Notes: generated by a model from the letters alone, not told the origin. DNA of 64,000 bases from Thalassospiraceae bacterium LMO-SO8 (GCA_031655335.1 CP134226.1:1426001-1490000); one strand, 5' to 3'. Positions 44,957 to 57,027 are shown, numbered from the stretch's first letter. Numbers and translations: made by a program.

Positions 44957-45508
44957 CTACATGACGGCCTGGACTTCCTTCACCTCGGGCACGTAGTAGC
45001 GCAGCATGTTTTCGATGCCGTGCTTCAGCGTCGCCGTCGACGACGGGCAGCCCGAACAGGCGCCCTGCATCTGCAGGTAGACGATGCCGTCCTCGAACCC
45101 GTGGTAGATGATGTCGCCGCCGTCCTGGGCCACCGCCGGGCGCACCCGGGTTTCCAGCAACTCCTTGATCTGGGTCACGATTTCCGTGTCGTCGGCGGTC
45201 GAGGCCGCCACGTCTTCCGCGCCCTCGGCGATCACCGGCAGGCCTTTGGTGAAATGCTCCATGATGCCGCCCAGGATGCGCGGCTTCAGGGTATCCCACT
45301 CCTTGTCCTCGGCCTTGGTCACGGTGATGAAGTCGTGCCCGAAGAACACGCCGGTCACGCCCTCGACCGCGAACAACGCCTGCGCCAGGGGCGACCGGCC
45401 GACCGAGGCCGCCTCGGCGAAGTTGGCGGTGCCTTCGGCCATCACCGTGCAGCCGGGCAGGAACTTCAGGGTCGCCGGATTCGGGGTGGTTTCGGTTTGA
45501 ATGAACAT
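44957..45508 (-). CDS. nfuA: Fe-S cluster carrier NfuA
   Basis: The 183-residue protein has the N-terminal Nfu domain (FIQTETTPNPATLKFLPG) and a C-terminal NifU-type domain with the cluster-binding GACSGCPSS (C151, C154). It delivers 4Fe-4S clusters to enzymes such as aconitase and lipoyl synthase. It stands alone, with 141 nt to trpS. Confidence 0.96.
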   Translation of the reverse strand: MFIQTETTPNPATLKFLPGCTVMAEGTANFAEAASVGRSPLAQALFAVEGVTGVFFGHDFITVTKAEDKEWDTLKPRILGGIMEHFTKGLPVIAEGAEDVAASTADDTEIVTQIKELLETRVRPAVAQDGGDIIYHGFEDGIVYLQMQGACSGCPSSTATLKHGIENMLRYYVPEVKEVQAVM

Positions 45509-45649
45509 GGGTCTGGATCTCCGCGCTTTCGGCCCTTGGGCCGTTATTCGGTGCCGGACAGGTTCCGGCGGTGCTTGGGCCTAACATGGGGCCGGGGACG
45601 CCCGCAATCAAGTCCGACAAACGGGGTCAAGTATATCAGATATATCCGC

Positions 45650-46651
45650 TCAGGGACGCAGGAAGCCGACGATGTCATGGACCTCGGCCATGATCGGCTC
45701 GGACAGGGCCCGCGCCTTCTCGGCGCCCCGCCGCAGCACCCCGTCGATATAGCCGGGATCGGCGGCGAGCCGGCGCATCTCCGCCGTGATCGGCTGCAAC
45801 TTCTCGACCATCAGGTCGGCCAGGTCCTGCTTGAACTGGGAAAATTGGTGGCCGCCGTGATCGGCGATGACCTGGGTCAGGTCCTGCCCGGCCAGGGCGG
45901 CGTAGATGCCCATCAGGTTGGCGGCCTCGGGCCGGCCCTCGAACCCGTCCTTCGAGGTCGGCAGGGCGTCCGGGTCGGTCTTGGCCTTGCGCACCTTCTT
46001 GGCGATGGCGTCGGCGTCGTCGGTCAGGGTGATGCGCGACTGATCCGACGGGTCGGACTTGCTCATCTTCTTGACCCCGTCGCGCAGCGACATGACCCGC
46101 GTCGCCTCGCCGAAGATCAGGGGTTCGACCACGGGGAAGAAATCCACGCCGAAGTCGTTGTTGAACTTCTGGGCGATGTCGCGGGCCAGTTCCAGATGCT
46201 GTTTCTGGTCGTCGCCCACGGGCACGTGGGTGCCCTTGTAGGCCAGGATGTCGGCGGCCATCAGGTTGGGATAGGCGAACAGCCCGACCGAGGCGTTTTC
46301 CTTGTTCTTGCCGGCCTTTTCCTTGAACTGGGTCATGCGGTTGAGCCAGCCCATGCGCGCCACGCAGTTGAAGATCCAGGCCAGTTCCGCATGGGCGGGC
46401 ACCTGGCTTTGGTTGAAGATGACGGACTTTTCCGCATCGATGCCGGCGGCGATCATCGCGGCCGCGACCTCGCGGGTCGAGGCGCGAAGCTGCGCCGGGT
46501 CCTGCCACACGGTGATGGCGTGCAGGTCGACGACGCAGAACAGGCAGTCCTCGTAATCCTGTTGCAGGTGCACCCAGTTGCGGATGGCGCCCAGGTAATT
46601 GCCCAGGTGAAGGTTGCCTGTCGGTTGAACGCCGGAAAAGATGCGCCGCAT
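45650..46651 (-). CDS. trpS: Tryptophanyl-tRNA synthetase
   Basis: The 333-residue class I synthetase has the HIGH-like [15 protein letters not shown] at its start and KMSKS as [10 protein letters not shown] near residue 200. The tryptophan-binding region VDLHAITV and the [13 protein letters not shown] motif are typical. The start [12 protein letters not shown] matches the family; the extra upstream in-frame residues are not coding. It is followed leftwards after a gap by nfuA; murJ lies upstream on the same strand. Confidence 0.97.
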   Translation of the reverse strand: MRRIFSGVQPTGNLHLGNYLGAIRNWVHLQQDYEDCLFCVVDLHAITVWQDPAQLRASTREVAAAMIAAGIDAEKSVIFNQSQVPAHAELAWIFNCVARMGWLNRMTQFKEKAGKNKENASVGLFAYPNLMAADILAYKGTHVPVGDDQKQHLELARDIAQKFNNDFGVDFFPVVEPLIFGEATRVMSLRDGVKKMSKSDPSDQSRITLTDDADAIAKKVRKAKTDPDALPTSKDGFEGRPEAANLMGIYAALAGQDLTQVIADHGGHQFSQFKQDLADLMVEKLQPITAEMRRLAADPGYIDGVLRRGAEKARALSEPIMAEVHDIVGFLRP

Positions 46652-46730
46652 GTGGCTGGCCCCTGAAATGAGTGGTCGAAAACGCGCGCCGGTTATCGCC
46701 GCTCGCCCCCCGTTGGTCAAGCCTGGGCCG

Positions 46731-48311
46731 CTAGAGGTCCCGGGCCTTCAGCATGGATTTGGCGTCCCGGATCCCCGCCGCGCGCAGCACGAGGGCGAAG
46801 GCCGTGAAGGCCGCCAGGCCCAGGGCGACCAGCAGGACCAGGCCCAACACCTGCTGCGCCGTGGCGCCGGTCATCAGAAAGCCCAGGTTCTGGCGCGCGA
46901 TCTCGAGCACCCCGACCATGCCCGCCGTGGCCAGCAGGATGCGGGGCAATCGCGCCCGCAGGCGGGCGTCGAGGGCGAAGTGCCCGCGCTTCACCAGCAC
47001 GACGGCGAGCAGCAGGGTGTTGAGCCAGGCCGAGGCCGAGGCCGCGAGCGCGATGCCGACATGACCCATCGGCTTCATCAGCACCAGCATGAGAACGATG
47101 TTGACCACCATGGCGGCGATGGCGACGCGCACGGGCGTCGACGTATCCTCCCGCGCATAAAATCCGGGGGCCAACACGCGGATCAACACATAGGCCGGCA
47201 GCCCCGTGGCATAGGCGAACAGCGCCGATGCCGTGGCCGCCGTCGCCTCGGGGCCGAACGCACCCCGTTCGAACAGCACGCGGATGATTTCGTCGGGAAT
47301 GACCAGACAGGCCGCCGCCGCCGGCAGGGTCAGCAGCAGCGCGAATTCCAGGCCCCGGTTCTGGCTGTTCTGCGCCGCCACATTGTCCCCGGCCTTCAAT
47401 TGCCGCGCCAGCAACGGCAGCAGCGCCGTGCCGACGGCGACGCCGACCACGCCGAGCGGCAACTGCGTCACCCGGTCCGCGTAATAAAGGTAGGACACGG
47501 CGCCGTCGGACACATAGGTCGCGAGCACGGTGCCGATCAGCAGATTGACCTGATAGAGCGAGGCCCCGAACACCACGGGCAGGATGCGCTTGATCAGCAA
47601 CGCCACCTTTTCCGTCCAGCGGGGCCGCACGAGACGGAGCGGAAACCCCTGGCGGCGGCAGAACCAGGCGAGCCAGGCGAACTGCGCCACCCCGGCGGCG
47701 AACACGCCCCAGGCCAGCGCATGGCCCGGCGTTTCCACATGGCCCGTGAGGCCCAGCAGCGCCGCGATGAGGGTCAGGTTCAGCAGCACGGGTGCCGCCG
47801 CGGCGGCGGCGAACTGGCCCAAGGAATTGAGAACCCCCGATTGCAGCGACACCAACGAGATGAACAGCAGGTAGGGAAAGGCGATGCGCGACAGCTCCGT
47901 CGCCAGGTCCATCTTGCCCGGCACGGCGTCGAAGCCGCCGGCCAGCACGACCATGGCCCAGGGCATGATCAGTTCCATGACCGCGACGAAGGCGACCAGC
48001 ACCAGGGCCAAGAGCGTCATGGCCTGATCGGCGAATTCGCGGGCCCGGGCCTGGGCCGCCGCCCGGGCCTCGGCCCCTGTGCCGTCGCCGGGCTCCAGTT
48101 CGCGGGCGAACAGGGGCACGAAGGCGGCGGCGAAGGCCCCTTCGGCGAACAGGCGGCGGAACAGATTGGGCAGGCGGAAGGCGACGACGAAGGCGTCGGC
48201 GACCATGCCCGCACCCAGGAAATTGGCGATCAGCATGTCGCGCACGAAGCCGAACACGCGGCTCAACAGCGTGAAGCCGCCGACGGTCGTGATGGCCTTC
48301 AACAGGTTCAT
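46731..48311 (-). CDS. murJ: Lipid II flippase MurJ
   Basis: The 526-residue inner-membrane protein flips the peptidoglycan precursor lipid II. It has about 14 hydrophobic segments and the MurJ start [21 protein letters not shown], followed by [21 protein letters not shown]. Conserved charged residues in these segments match functional MurJ. It lies between glnD and trpS on the same strand. Confidence 0.96.
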   Translation of the reverse strand: MNLLKAITTVGGFTLLSRVFGFVRDMLIANFLGAGMVADAFVVAFRLPNLFRRLFAEGAFAAAFVPLFARELEPGDGTGAEARAAAQARAREFADQAMTLLALVLVAFVAVMELIMPWAMVVLAGGFDAVPGKMDLATELSRIAFPYLLFISLVSLQSGVLNSLGQFAAAAAAPVLLNLTLIAALLGLTGHVETPGHALAWGVFAAGVAQFAWLAWFCRRQGFPLRLVRPRWTEKVALLIKRILPVVFGASLYQVNLLIGTVLATYVSDGAVSYLYYADRVTQLPLGVVGVAVGTALLPLLARQLKAGDNVAAQNSQNRGLEFALLLTLPAAAACLVIPDEIIRVLFERGAFGPEATAATASALFAYATGLPAYVLIRVLAPGFYAREDTSTPVRVAIAAMVVNIVLMLVLMKPMGHVGIALAASASAWLNTLLLAVVLVKRGHFALDARLRARLPRILLATAGMVGVLEIARQNLGFLMTGATAQQVLGLVLLVALGLAAFTAFALVLRAAGIRDAKSMLKARDL

Positions 48312-48375
48312 GGCACGCTGGTACGCCGGGATTGGGGCGATGACAAGGCTTTAGGCGGGCCGGGCGGGCCGCCCC

Positions 48376-51300
48376 TTATTCCGCCGCTTCCACGGAATTG
48401 CCGGACGCCTTGCCGCCGGGCTTCGCCTTGGCGGCGGGCTTGTCCTTGGCGGAGGCTTTGGCGGCAAGCTTTGCCCCCGTCTTTGCCGCTGTCTTTGCCG
48501 GCGCCTTGGCGGGCGCCTTCGCGGCCGCCTTGTCCTTGGCGGCGGGTTTGGCGGAGGTCTTGGCGGGGGCTTTTGCCGCACCCTTGGCGGAGGCGTCCGG
48601 CTTGTTCGCCTTGTCGGCCTTGGCCGCCGCCTTCACCGCCTTCTTGCCGCCGATGCGGTCCAGCAGCCGGTTCTCGATGGATTTCAGCTTGTCCCCGTGA
48701 CGAATCTTGAGGCCGAAGATGTCCTTCACATAGAACACGTCGACCACCCGCTCGCCATAGGTGGTGATCTGGGCCGAGGCGATCTGCAACCCTTCCTGGG
48801 TCAACGCCGTGGTCACGTCATAGAGAAGGCCCGGCCGGTCCTGGCCGTTGATTTCGATGACCGTATGGGTGTTGGACGCCTGGTTGTCCATGATGACGCG
48901 GGGCGATATGGCGAAGGCGCGGGACTTGTCGGGGAACACCGCGTCCGGTTCCTTCTTCAATTCCCGGGCCGGGTCGCGCTTGCCGCGCAGCGCGTCTTCG
49001 ATGCGCTGGGTCATGCGGCCCATCTGGCCCTTTTCCTCGATCGCCTTGCCGGCCGCGTCATGGACCCAGAAGGTATCCAGCGCCATGCCGTTGGTCAGGG
49101 TCGCGATCTTGGCGTCGAGCACCGACACCCCGGCCAGCGACAGCGCCCCCGCGATATTGGCGAACAGGCCTGGATGGTCGGCGGTGTAGACGGTGATCTC
49201 GTTGGCGGCGCGGGCCGTGTCCACGGCCATGGCGATGGTCAGGTCGGCCTTGTCCTTTTCCGCCTTGCGCACCAGTTCGGCGTGGCGCACCTGGGTCGCC
49301 GTGTCGGCGGCCAGCCAGTAGGTGTCGGTGCCGCGGGCGAGGTGGTCCTCGCGGTCCTTCGCGGGCCATTTGGCGAGCGCCTGTTCCAGCGCCGCCTTGG
49401 CGCGGGCGACCCGGGTCTTGCGCCGTTCGCCCGGCGCGTCGCCGGTGAGCACGGCCTTGGCCTGCCAGTACAGTTCACGCAGCAGGCCCGCCTTCCAGTT
49501 GTTCCACACGTTGGGGCCGACGGCGCGGATATCGACCACGGTGAGGCAGAGCAACAGGCGCAGCCGTTCCGGCGACTGCACCAGGTCGCAGAAATCCTGG
49601 ATCGTCTTGGGGTCATCCAGATCGCGCTTGAAGGCGGTCGCCGACATCAGCAGATGATGGCGCACCAGCCAGGACACGGTCTCCGTCTCCCAGGCGTTGA
49701 GGCCGAGCCGGGGGCAGAGCTTGAGCGCGACCTCGGCCCCCAGTTCCGAATGGTCGCCGCCCCGGCCCTTGGCGATGTCGTGCAGCAGGACCGAGACGTA
49801 AAGCGCCTCGCGCGACTGGATTTCCGAGATCACCTCGCAGGCAACGGGGTGGTCTTCCTTCAGCCGCCCCGTCTCGATCCCTTCCAGAAGGCCGATGGCG
49901 CGGATGGTGTGCTCGTCGACCGTATAGACGTGATACATGTCGTACTGCATCTGCGCCACGACGCGCCCGAAGTCGGGGATGAACCGGCCGAACACGCCGG
50001 CCTCGTTGAACCGCATCAGGGTGGTGACGGGATCCTTCCCCGTCAGCATTTCCAGGAACAGACGGTTGGCGTCCTTGTTGCGGCGCAGCTTGGCGTCGAC
50101 CAGCTTCAGGTTCTGGGTGACCAGACGCAGCGCTTCCGGGTGCACGTCCAGGCCGTGCTTCTGCGCCGCGTGGAACAGGCTGACCAGCTTCACCGGATCG
50201 TCGGCGAAGGCCTTCTTGTTTTCCACGGTCAGGCGGCCGGAATCGATCTTGAAGCCCGGCACGTCCGGTTCGGAAAAGCGGAAGAACGGCAGACGGAACC
50301 GCTTGGCCGCCTTCTTGTGCTGATGTTCCAGGACCGCGCAGAGAATGCGGGTGATGTCGCCCACGTCCTTGGCGATCAGGAAATAGTGCTTCATGAAGCG
50401 TTCGACGCCGTTGGTCCCGGCGTGGTCGCGGTACCCTAAGCGCTGGGCGATTTCCTTCTGCACGGAGAAGCTCAACCGTTCTTCCGGGCGGCCGGCCAGG
50501 AAGTGCAGATGGCAACGCACGGTCCACAGGAAGTTCTCGGCCTTCTCGAACAGCTTGAGATCGTCCTTGGTGAACACGCCCTCGCCGACCAGGTCGTTCA
50601 TGTTGTTGACGCGGTAAAGATATTTGGCGATCCAGATCAGGGTTTGCAGGTCGCGCAACCCGCCCTTGCCTTCCTTGATGTTGGGCTCCAGCACGTAGCG
50701 GGTGTCGCCCATCTTGTCGTGGCGGTTGTCGCGTTCGGCCAGCTTCTGTTCCACATAGGCCATGCCCGAGCCGTCGGCGACGTCGTCCCAGAAGGCCTGT
50801 TTGAACTTGTCGAACAACTCCTGATCGCCCCACAGCCAACGCGCCTCCAGCAACGAGGTGCGGATGGTCAGGTCTTCCTTGGCGAGTTTCACGGCCTCGT
50901 CGACCGAGCGCGTCGCATGGCCGACCTTGAGCCCCAGGTCCCACAGCATGTACAGCGTGAATTCGACGATCTGTTCCGTGCGCGGCGTCATCTTGTAGGG
51001 CAGCAGAAACATCAGATCGATGTCGGAGAACGGCGCCAGTTCGCCCCGCCCGTAGCCGCCCGTGGCGATGATGGTCAGCGTCTCGCCCGTGGTCGGGTTG
51101 GCCGAGGGATAGACCCATTTGTCGGCGAAGTCGTGGACCGTGCGGATCAGCTGGTCCATCAGATGGGCATGGGCGCGGGTCGCCTCCGGCCCGGTCAGCT
51201 TGCCCGCCTCGAAGCGGCGCTTGACCTCGTCCCAGCCCGCCTGATGGGCGTCCTTGAAGATGGCCAGAACCTCGCCCTGGCTTTTCGGCGTATAGCCGGA

Positions 51301-51384
51301 CCAGCCGGCGAGGTCGTCCAGCTTCTTGGTCAGCGCCTTGCGGTCGATGATGGCGCGGGGGTCTTTGACGGTGGTGCGGTCCAT
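48376..51384 (-). CDS. glnD: PII uridylyltransferase GlnD with an H1-like C-terminal tail
   Basis: The 1002-residue nitrogen sensor adds and removes UMP on PII proteins. Domains: nucleotidyltransferase with GGYGRGELAPFSDIDLMFL, an HD domain (VLLHDIAKGRGGDHSELGAEVA) and two ACT domains (VYTADHPGLFANIAGALSL; NGQDRPGLLYDVTTALTQ). Residues about 914-1002 (48379-48645) are a repetitive Ala/Lys/Pro tail like histone H1, not part of normal GlnD. The start ATG at 51384 has AAGGG upstream. Confidence 0.95.
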   Translation of the reverse strand: MDRTTVKDPRAIIDRKALTKKLDDLAGWSGYTPKSQGEVLAIFKDAHQAGWDEVKRRFEAGKLTGPEATRAHAHLMDQLIRTVHDFADKWVYPSANPTTGETLTIIATGGYGRGELAPFSDIDLMFLLPYKMTPRTEQIVEFTLYMLWDLGLKVGHATRSVDEAVKLAKEDLTIRTSLLEARWLWGDQELFDKFKQAFWDDVADGSGMAYVEQKLAERDNRHDKMGDTRYVLEPNIKEGKGGLRDLQTLIWIAKYLYRVNNMNDLVGEGVFTKDDLKLFEKAENFLWTVRCHLHFLAGRPEERLSFSVQKEIAQRLGYRDHAGTNGVERFMKHYFLIAKDVGDITRILCAVLEHQHKKAAKRFRLPFFRFSEPDVPGFKIDSGRLTVENKKAFADDPVKLVSLFHAAQKHGLDVHPEALRLVTQNLKLVDAKLRRNKDANRLFLEMLTGKDPVTTLMRFNEAGVFGRFIPDFGRVVAQMQYDMYHVYTVDEHTIRAIGLLEGIETGRLKEDHPVACEVISEIQSREALYVSVLLHDIAKGRGGDHSELGAEVALKLCPRLGLNAWETETVSWLVRHHLLMSATAFKRDLDDPKTIQDFCDLVQSPERLRLLLCLTVVDIRAVGPNVWNNWKAGLLRELYWQAKAVLTGDAPGERRKTRVARAKAALEQALAKWPAKDREDHLARGTDTYWLAADTATQVRHAELVRKAEKDKADLTIAMAVDTARAANEITVYTADHPGLFANIAGALSLAGVSVLDAKIATLTNGMALDTFWVHDAAGKAIEEKGQMGRMTQRIEDALRGKRDPARELKKEPDAVFPDKSRAFAISPRVIMDNQASNTHTVIEINGQDRPGLLYDVTTALTQEGLQIASAQITTYGERVVDVFYVKDIFGLKIRHGDKLKSIENRLLDRIGGKKAVKAAAKADKANKPDASAKGAAKAPAKTSAKPAAKDKAAAKAPAKAPAKTAAKTGAKLAAKASAKDKPAAKAKPGGKASGNSVEAAE

Positions 51385-51458
51385 GGGGCCCTTATATAGC
51401 ACGCGGACAAGCGAAACACCCGCGCCGTTGGGGTGTTCGCGGCGGAAACGGGCGCCCG

Positions 51459-54245
51459 TCAGTCCCTGACGGGCGCCAGATTTTTCAAAGTATATAAGAA
51501 GTCGAGCGCCTGTTTAGGCGTCATTTCGTCGGGGTTCAACGCGGCGACCGCGTCGTCCACGGGCGACGGGCCGCGCGCGGCGACCGTGCCGCCGGGGGCG
51601 CGTGCCGGCGTCGCGGCGAACAGCGGCAGATCGTCGGCGAGATCCGCCGCGCGGGGGGAGCCGTCGCCGGCCTCGAGCTTTTCCAGGACCTGTCCGGCCC
51701 GCGCCGTGACGGCGGCGGGCAGGCCCGCCAATTGCCCGACATGGATGCCGTAGGAGCGGTCGGCCGTGCCGGGCGCGACTTCGTGCAGGAACACCACGTC
51801 GCCCTGCCATTCCTTCACGCGCATGGAATGGGGGGCCAGTTCGGCGAGGCGGCCGGAAAGCTGCGTCAGTTCGTGGTAGTGGGTCGCGAACAGGCCGCGG
51901 CATTTGTTGACGTCGTGCAGATGTTCGACCACGGCCCAGGCGATGGACAGGCCGTCGTAGGTCGCGGTGCCGCGCCCGATCTCGTCCAGGATGACCAGAG
52001 CCTTGGGCCCGGCCTGGTTGAGGATGGCCGCCGTTTCCACCATCTCGACCATGAAGGTGGAGCGCCCGCGCGCCAGGTCGTCGGCCGCACCGACGCGGGA
52101 AAACAATTGATCGACCGCGCCGATATGCGCCGAGGCGGCGGGCACGAAGGCCCCCATCTGGGCCATCACGGCGATCAATGCGTTCTGCCGCAGGAAGGTC
52201 GATTTACCGGCCATGTTGGGGCCGGTCAAAACCCAGAGCCGCCCGCCGGGGCCATCCCCGCCACCGGCCTCGTCCGCCGGGGTCAGGTCGCAATCGTTGG
52301 CGACGAAGGCGCCGTCGCCCTGACGGCTCAGCGCCGCCTCGACCACCGGATGGCGCCCACCTTCGATGCGGAAAATCTTGGAGGCATCGACCAGGGGCCG
52401 CGCGTAGCGCCGCTCCGCCGCCAGGGCACCCAGCGCCGCCGCGACGTCGAGCCGCGCCAGGGCGTCGGCGGCAAGGGCGATCTCCCGGGCCCGGCCCGTG
52501 ACCTCGTTGACCAGATCGGTGAACAATTCCAGTTCCAACGCCAACGCCCGGTCGGCCGCCTTGGCGATGCGGCTTTCCAGGTCGGCGAGTTCGACCGTGG
52601 AAAAGCGCATGGCGTTGGCCATGGATTGACGGTGGATGAAGGGGCTGTCCCCGTCTTCCGTTTTGCCGGTCTTGATGCGGTCGGCCTGCTTGGCCGCGAC
52701 CTCGATGAAATAGCCGAGCACGTTGTTGTGCTTGATCTTCAAGGCGGCGATGCCCGTTTCCTCGGCATAGCGGGCCTGCAACCCGGCGATCAGTTTCCGC
52801 GAATCGTCGCGCAGCTGGCGGTGCTCGTCCAACGCCGGCGCATAGCCCTGGCGGATGAAGCCGCCGTCGCGCGCCAACAGCGGCAGATCGTCGGCCAGGG
52901 CCCGGCCCAGACGGTCCGTCAATTGCCCGTGTTCGCCGAGATCCGTCATGGCCTCGGCCACGGCCTTGGGCACCAGACCGCGCGCGCCCTGCAACAGGCC
53001 CCGAAGGGCCGAGGCCTGGATCAGCCCGTCCCGCACGGCGGCCAGGTCGCGGGGCCCGCCCCGGCCCAGGGAAATGCGCGACAGGGCGCGGGCGACGTCG
53101 GGCACCTGGGCCAAGGCGGCGCGCAGATCGTCGGTCAGGCGCGCGTCGTCATGGAAGAATTCGACGGCGTCCAGGCGCTGGGCGATGGCATCGGGGTCGG
53201 TCAGGGGGGCCGACAGGCGGGCCGCCAAAAGCCTGGCACCCGCCCCCGTCAGCGTGCGGTCGATGACATCCAGCAGCGACCCCCGGCGTTCGCCGGTCAT
53301 GGTGCGGGTCAGCTCGAGATTACGCCGCGTCGCCGCGTCGATGCCCATGACAGCGCCCGCGGACAGTTGGCGCGGCGGCGCCAGACGCGGCACCTTGCCC
53401 TTCTGGGTCAGCTCGACATAGTCGACCAGGGCACCGGCGGCCGCCAGCTCGGCCCGGGAGAAATTGCCGAACCCCGCCAGCGTGCCAACATGGAACAGGT
53501 CCTTCAGGCGCTTGTCGCCGTTGGCGCTGTCGAAGCGGGCCGAGGGCAGGGGCGTCAGGCGGTCCTTCCAGTCGGCGAAGGTCTCAAACAGATCGGGATT
53601 TTCCAACAGCCGGTCGGGACACAACAGTTCCCCCGCGTCAATGCGCGCCAGCGCCGCGCCCAAGGACGCCGTGGACACGGGCTGGGTCAGGAAATCGCCC
53701 GTCGACATGTCGATCCAAGCCAGGCCCAGGTCCGATTGCGCGGCGGCCACGGCGCAGAGATAGTTGTGCGACCGCGCATCCAGCAGCGTGTCCTCGGTGA
53801 TCGTGCCGGGGGTGACGATGCGCTGCACCGCCCGCTTGACCACGGATTTCGATCCCCGCTTCTTGGCTTCGGCCGGATCCTCCACCTGCTCGCAGATGGC
53901 GACCTTGTGGCCGGCCCGGATCAGGCGCGTCAGATAGCTTTCGTGGGAATGCACGGGCACGCCGCACATGGGAATGTCGTCGCCCAGATGCTTGCCCCGC
54001 TTGGTCAGGGCGATGTCGAGGGTCTGCGACGCCTTCACGGCGTCGTCGAAGAACATCTCGTAGAAATCGCCCATGCGGTAGAACAGCAACGCCCCCGGAT
54101 GGGCCGCCTTGATCTCCAGGAACTGGGCCATCATCGGCGTCACGGAAACATCCCCGGACGCGGGCGCGCCGTCGCCGCCGCTGTCGCGTTCGGCGGAGGT
54201 CAGATCGTCGTCGTCGGATAGAGGCGCGATGTCGTCGGGAGGCAT
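51459..54245 (-). CDS. mutS: DNA mismatch repair protein MutS
   Basis: The 928-residue protein recognises mispaired bases. The mismatch-binding phenylalanine/glutamate motif lies in [20 protein letters not shown]. The ATPase has Walker [18 protein letters not shown], Walker [20 protein letters not shown] and the [15 protein letters not shown] segment. The first 40 residues are acidic and not conserved. It precedes glnD on the same strand. Confidence 0.97.
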   Translation of the reverse strand: MPPDDIAPLSDDDDLTSAERDSGGDGAPASGDVSVTPMMAQFLEIKAAHPGALLFYRMGDFYEMFFDDAVKASQTLDIALTKRGKHLGDDIPMCGVPVHSHESYLTRLIRAGHKVAICEQVEDPAEAKKRGSKSVVKRAVQRIVTPGTITEDTLLDARSHNYLCAVAAAQSDLGLAWIDMSTGDFLTQPVSTASLGAALARIDAGELLCPDRLLENPDLFETFADWKDRLTPLPSARFDSANGDKRLKDLFHVGTLAGFGNFSRAELAAAGALVDYVELTQKGKVPRLAPPRQLSAGAVMGIDAATRRNLELTRTMTGERRGSLLDVIDRTLTGAGARLLAARLSAPLTDPDAIAQRLDAVEFFHDDARLTDDLRAALAQVPDVARALSRISLGRGGPRDLAAVRDGLIQASALRGLLQGARGLVPKAVAEAMTDLGEHGQLTDRLGRALADDLPLLARDGGFIRQGYAPALDEHRQLRDDSRKLIAGLQARYAEETGIAALKIKHNNVLGYFIEVAAKQADRIKTGKTEDGDSPFIHRQSMANAMRFSTVELADLESRIAKAADRALALELELFTDLVNEVTGRAREIALAADALARLDVAAALGALAAERRYARPLVDASKIFRIEGGRHPVVEAALSRQGDGAFVANDCDLTPADEAGGGDGPGGRLWVLTGPNMAGKSTFLRQNALIAVMAQMGAFVPAASAHIGAVDQLFSRVGAADDLARGRSTFMVEMVETAAILNQAGPKALVILDEIGRGTATYDGLSIAWAVVEHLHDVNKCRGLFATHYHELTQLSGRLAELAPHSMRVKEWQGDVVFLHEVAPGTADRSYGIHVGQLAGLPAAVTARAGQVLEKLEAGDGSPRAADLADDLPLFAATPARAPGGTVAARGPSPVDDAVAALNPDEMTPKQALDFLYTLKNLAPVRD

Positions 54246-54629
54246 AACTCGCCTGATTTAATATGTTCACTACGGCGCCCAGGATGGCCGAGCCTACCAC
54301 ATCTGGCCCCGGCGGGGGCAAGGGAAGGCAGGGGGCTGCTTGTGGAAATCTGGCGAAAACCGAACGGGAATTCTAGGCTTTGCAGGATCAATTAAATACG
54401 ATACTTTCAAATTTCGTCTTGCAAATGTAATTAAGTTTCGCATAAACCGAAACGAAGATCACACGATCAGGGAGCACTCTGGGTAGACGCGGCGGACCTT
54501 GGGCCGCCGCCACCGTCCAAACGAAACCGAACCGGCCCTCGGCCGCCGTCCCCGCGGGGTCGGCGTCAGGGCCCGGCGCACGCCGGATGAACGCGGCGGC
54601 ACGACCAATTGGGAAGAGACACGATCACC
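54246..54629 (+). promoter_or_regulatory. Divergent mutS / malic enzyme promoter region and leader
   Basis: The 384-nt gap has an AT-rich core at about 54380-54445. A plus-strand -35 TTGCAA (54419-54424) and -10 CATAAA (54441-54446) with 16-nt spacing are a plausible but not strong promoter. A GCGGCGG / CCGCCGC hairpin lies at 54489-54510 in the leader. No gene is visible in this stretch. Confidence 0.4.
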
Positions 54630-56900
54630 ATGAAGAAACAAGCCGACGACATGATGTACCAGGATGCCCTGCGCATGCACGCCAGGGGCCGTCCGGGCAA
54701 GATGGAGGTGTCGGCGACCAAGCCGCTGACCACCCAGCGCGACCTGACGCTCGCCTATTCGCCGGGCGTCGCCGCCCCCTGCCTGGAAATTCAGAAGGAC
54801 GAGGCCAAGGGCTACGAGTACACGGCGCGCGGCAACAAGGTCGCGGTCATTTCCAACGGCACGGCGGTGCTGGGGCTCGGCAACATCGGCGCGGCGGCGG
54901 CGACGCCGGTGATGGAGGGCAAGTCGGTCCTGTTCAAGCGCTTCGCCGACATCGACGGCATCGATCTTGAGCTCAACACCGAGGACGTCGACGAATTCGT
55001 CAACTGCGTGCGCTATCTGGGCAAGGCCTTCGGCGGCATCAACCTGGAAGACATCAAGGCGCCCGAATGCTTCATCATCGAAGAGCGCCTGAAGGAACTG
55101 TTGGACATCCCCGTGTTCCACGACGACCAGCACGGCACGGCGATCATCACGGCGGCGGGGCTGATCAACGGCCTGCACCTGACCGGGCGCGACATCAAGG
55201 ACGTGCACATGGTGATCAACGGAGCGGGGGCGGCCTCCATCGCCTGTGTCGAGCTGTTCCAATCCATGGGCCTGCCGGCGAGCCAGGTGATCCTGTGTGA
55301 TTCCAAGGGCGTGATCTACGAGGGCCGCACCGAGGGCATGAACCAGTGGAAGTCCAAGCACGCGGTGAAGACCGACGCCCGCACCCTGGCCGACGCGCTC
55401 AAGGGCGCCGACGTGTTCCTAGGCCTGTCGGGCCCCGACACGGTGAAGAAGGAAATGATCGCCGAGATGGCGGCCAATCCCCTGATCTTCGCCATGGCCA
55501 ATCCGGTGCCGGAAATCTGGCCCGAGGAAGTCCGCGAGGTGCGCGACGACGCCATCATCGCCACGGGCCGGTCCGACTATCCGAACCAGATCAACAACGT
55601 GCTGGGCTTCCCCTATATCTTCCGGGGGGCCCTGGATGTGCGCGCCAGCACCATCAACGAGGAGATGAAGATCGCCGCCGCCAAGGCGCTGGCCGACCTC
55701 GCGCGCCAGGACGTGCCGGACGAGGTCGATGCCGCCTATTCGGGATCGCGCCTTAGTTATGGCCGTGACTACCTGATCCCGACGCCGTTCGATCCGCGCC
55801 TGATCTGGGCCGTGCCCAAGGCCGTGGCCCAGGCGGCCATGGATTCCGGCGTCGCGCAAAAGCCGATCGCCGACATGGACGCCTATGCCAGCGAACTGGC
55901 GGCCAGGCTCGACCCCACCGCCGGGTCGTTGCAGGCCATCTTCGACCAGGTCAAGGCCAGCCCGAAGCGCATCGTGTTCGCCGAGGGCGAGGAGGAGAAA
56001 GTCATCCGCGCCGCCTATTCGTTCTTCAACCAGGGCTACGGCACGCCGATCCTGGTCGGCCGCGAGGACACCATCAAGGCCAAGATCGCCGACCTGGGCC
56101 TGCCCGCGCCCGACGGCATCGAGATCGCCAACGCACGGCTGTCGGCCAAGAACGAGGCCTATACGGATACCTTGTACCGCAAGGAACAACGCAAAGGCGC
56201 CCTGCGCCGCGACGCCCAGCGCCGGGTCAACAACAACCGCAACGTGTTCGCCGCCTGCATGGTCGAAGCCGGCGACGCCGACGGCATGGTCACCGGCCTG
56301 ACGCGCCACTACATGGTGTCGCTGAAGGACATTTCGCGGGTGCTGGAGGTCGGCGGCGGCAAGCCCGTGTTCGGGGTCTCCATCGTGCTGACCAAGGACG
56401 GGCGGGCGCTGTTCATCACCGACACGGCGGTCAACGTGGCCCCCTCGCCGGACCTGCTGGCCGACTTCGCCGAAGGGGGTGCGATGGTCGCCCGGGCCAT
56501 GGGGCACGAACCCCGGGTCGCCATGATCTCCTTCGCCAATTTCGGCAACCCGGACCTGCCCCATGCCGAGACCATGCGCGACGCCGTCGGCGTGCTCGAC
56601 CGCCGCGACGTGGCCTTCGAATACGACGGGGAAATGAGTGCCGGCGTGGCGCTGAACCCGGACCTGATGGCCAACTATCCGTTCTGCCGCCTGTCCGGCC
56701 CGGCCAACGTGCTGGTCATGCCGGGCCTGCATTCGTCGCGCATTTCGGCGCGCCTGCTGTCGGCGGTCGGCGGAGCGACGGTGCTGGGGCCGATCCTGCT
56801 GGGCTTCGCCAAGCCGGCCCAGGTGGTGCAGATGGATGCCTCGGCGTCCGACATCTCGACCATGGCGGTGCTGACGGCGCATCAGGCCAACGTGGGCTGA
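54630..56900 (+). CDS. maeB: NADP-dependent malic enzyme with phosphotransacetylase-like domain
   Basis: The 756-residue enzyme converts malate to pyruvate, CO2 and NADPH. The N-terminal malic domain has [14 protein letters not shown] and [14 protein letters not shown]; the NAD(P) domain has [16 protein letters not shown]. The C-terminal third (from about 430) resembles phosphotransacetylase ([28 protein letters not shown]), usually a regulatory module responding to acetyl-CoA. The ATG at 54630 follows a GGGAAGAG sequence; a TTG 7 codons earlier is less likely. Confidence 0.96.
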   Translation: MKKQADDMMYQDALRMHARGRPGKMEVSATKPLTTQRDLTLAYSPGVAAPCLEIQKDEAKGYEYTARGNKVAVISNGTAVLGLGNIGAAAATPVMEGKSVLFKRFADIDGIDLELNTEDVDEFVNCVRYLGKAFGGINLEDIKAPECFIIEERLKELLDIPVFHDDQHGTAIITAAGLINGLHLTGRDIKDVHMVINGAGAASIACVELFQSMGLPASQVILCDSKGVIYEGRTEGMNQWKSKHAVKTDARTLADALKGADVFLGLSGPDTVKKEMIAEMAANPLIFAMANPVPEIWPEEVREVRDDAIIATGRSDYPNQINNVLGFPYIFRGALDVRASTINEEMKIAAAKALADLARQDVPDEVDAAYSGSRLSYGRDYLIPTPFDPRLIWAVPKAVAQAAMDSGVAQKPIADMDAYASELAARLDPTAGSLQAIFDQVKASPKRIVFAEGEEEKVIRAAYSFFNQGYGTPILVGREDTIKAKIADLGLPAPDGIEIANARLSAKNEAYTDTLYRKEQRKGALRRDAQRRVNNNRNVFAACMVEAGDADGMVTGLTRHYMVSLKDISRVLEVGGGKPVFGVSIVLTKDGRALFITDTAVNVAPSPDLLADFAEGGAMVARAMGHEPRVAMISFANFGNPDLPHAETMRDAVGVLDRRDVAFEYDGEMSAGVALNPDLMANYPFCRLSGPANVLVMPGLHSSRISARLLSAVGGATVLGPILLGFAKPAQVVQMDASASDISTMAVLTAHQANVG

Positions 56901-56948
56901 TCCCTTTCCATAAAGGAGTCACGGAGGCGTCACGGGCCGGTCACCGGC

Positions 56949-56966
56949 CTGTCGCGGCGATGTCCT
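56949..56966 (+). promoter_or_regulatory. Weak Pho-box-like direct repeat before phoX
   Basis: CTGTCGC-GGCG-ATGTCCT matches 10 of 14 defined bases of the Pho box (CTGTCAT-n4-CTGTCAT). It lies 62 nt before the phosphatase start codon, a reasonable activator position. The phosphatase family is commonly phosphate-regulated, so this is a candidate PhoB site rather than a firm one. Confidence 0.35.
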
Positions 56967-57027
56967 AGCATCCCGGCATGGGATACGGTTTGGGGCCGGT
57001 CGCGGCCGGGCATACCGGGGGTGGCGG

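Noticed and set aside
51732-54221. 829-codon open frame opposite mutS
   Set aside because: Antisense to MutS with all its motifs intact on the other strand.
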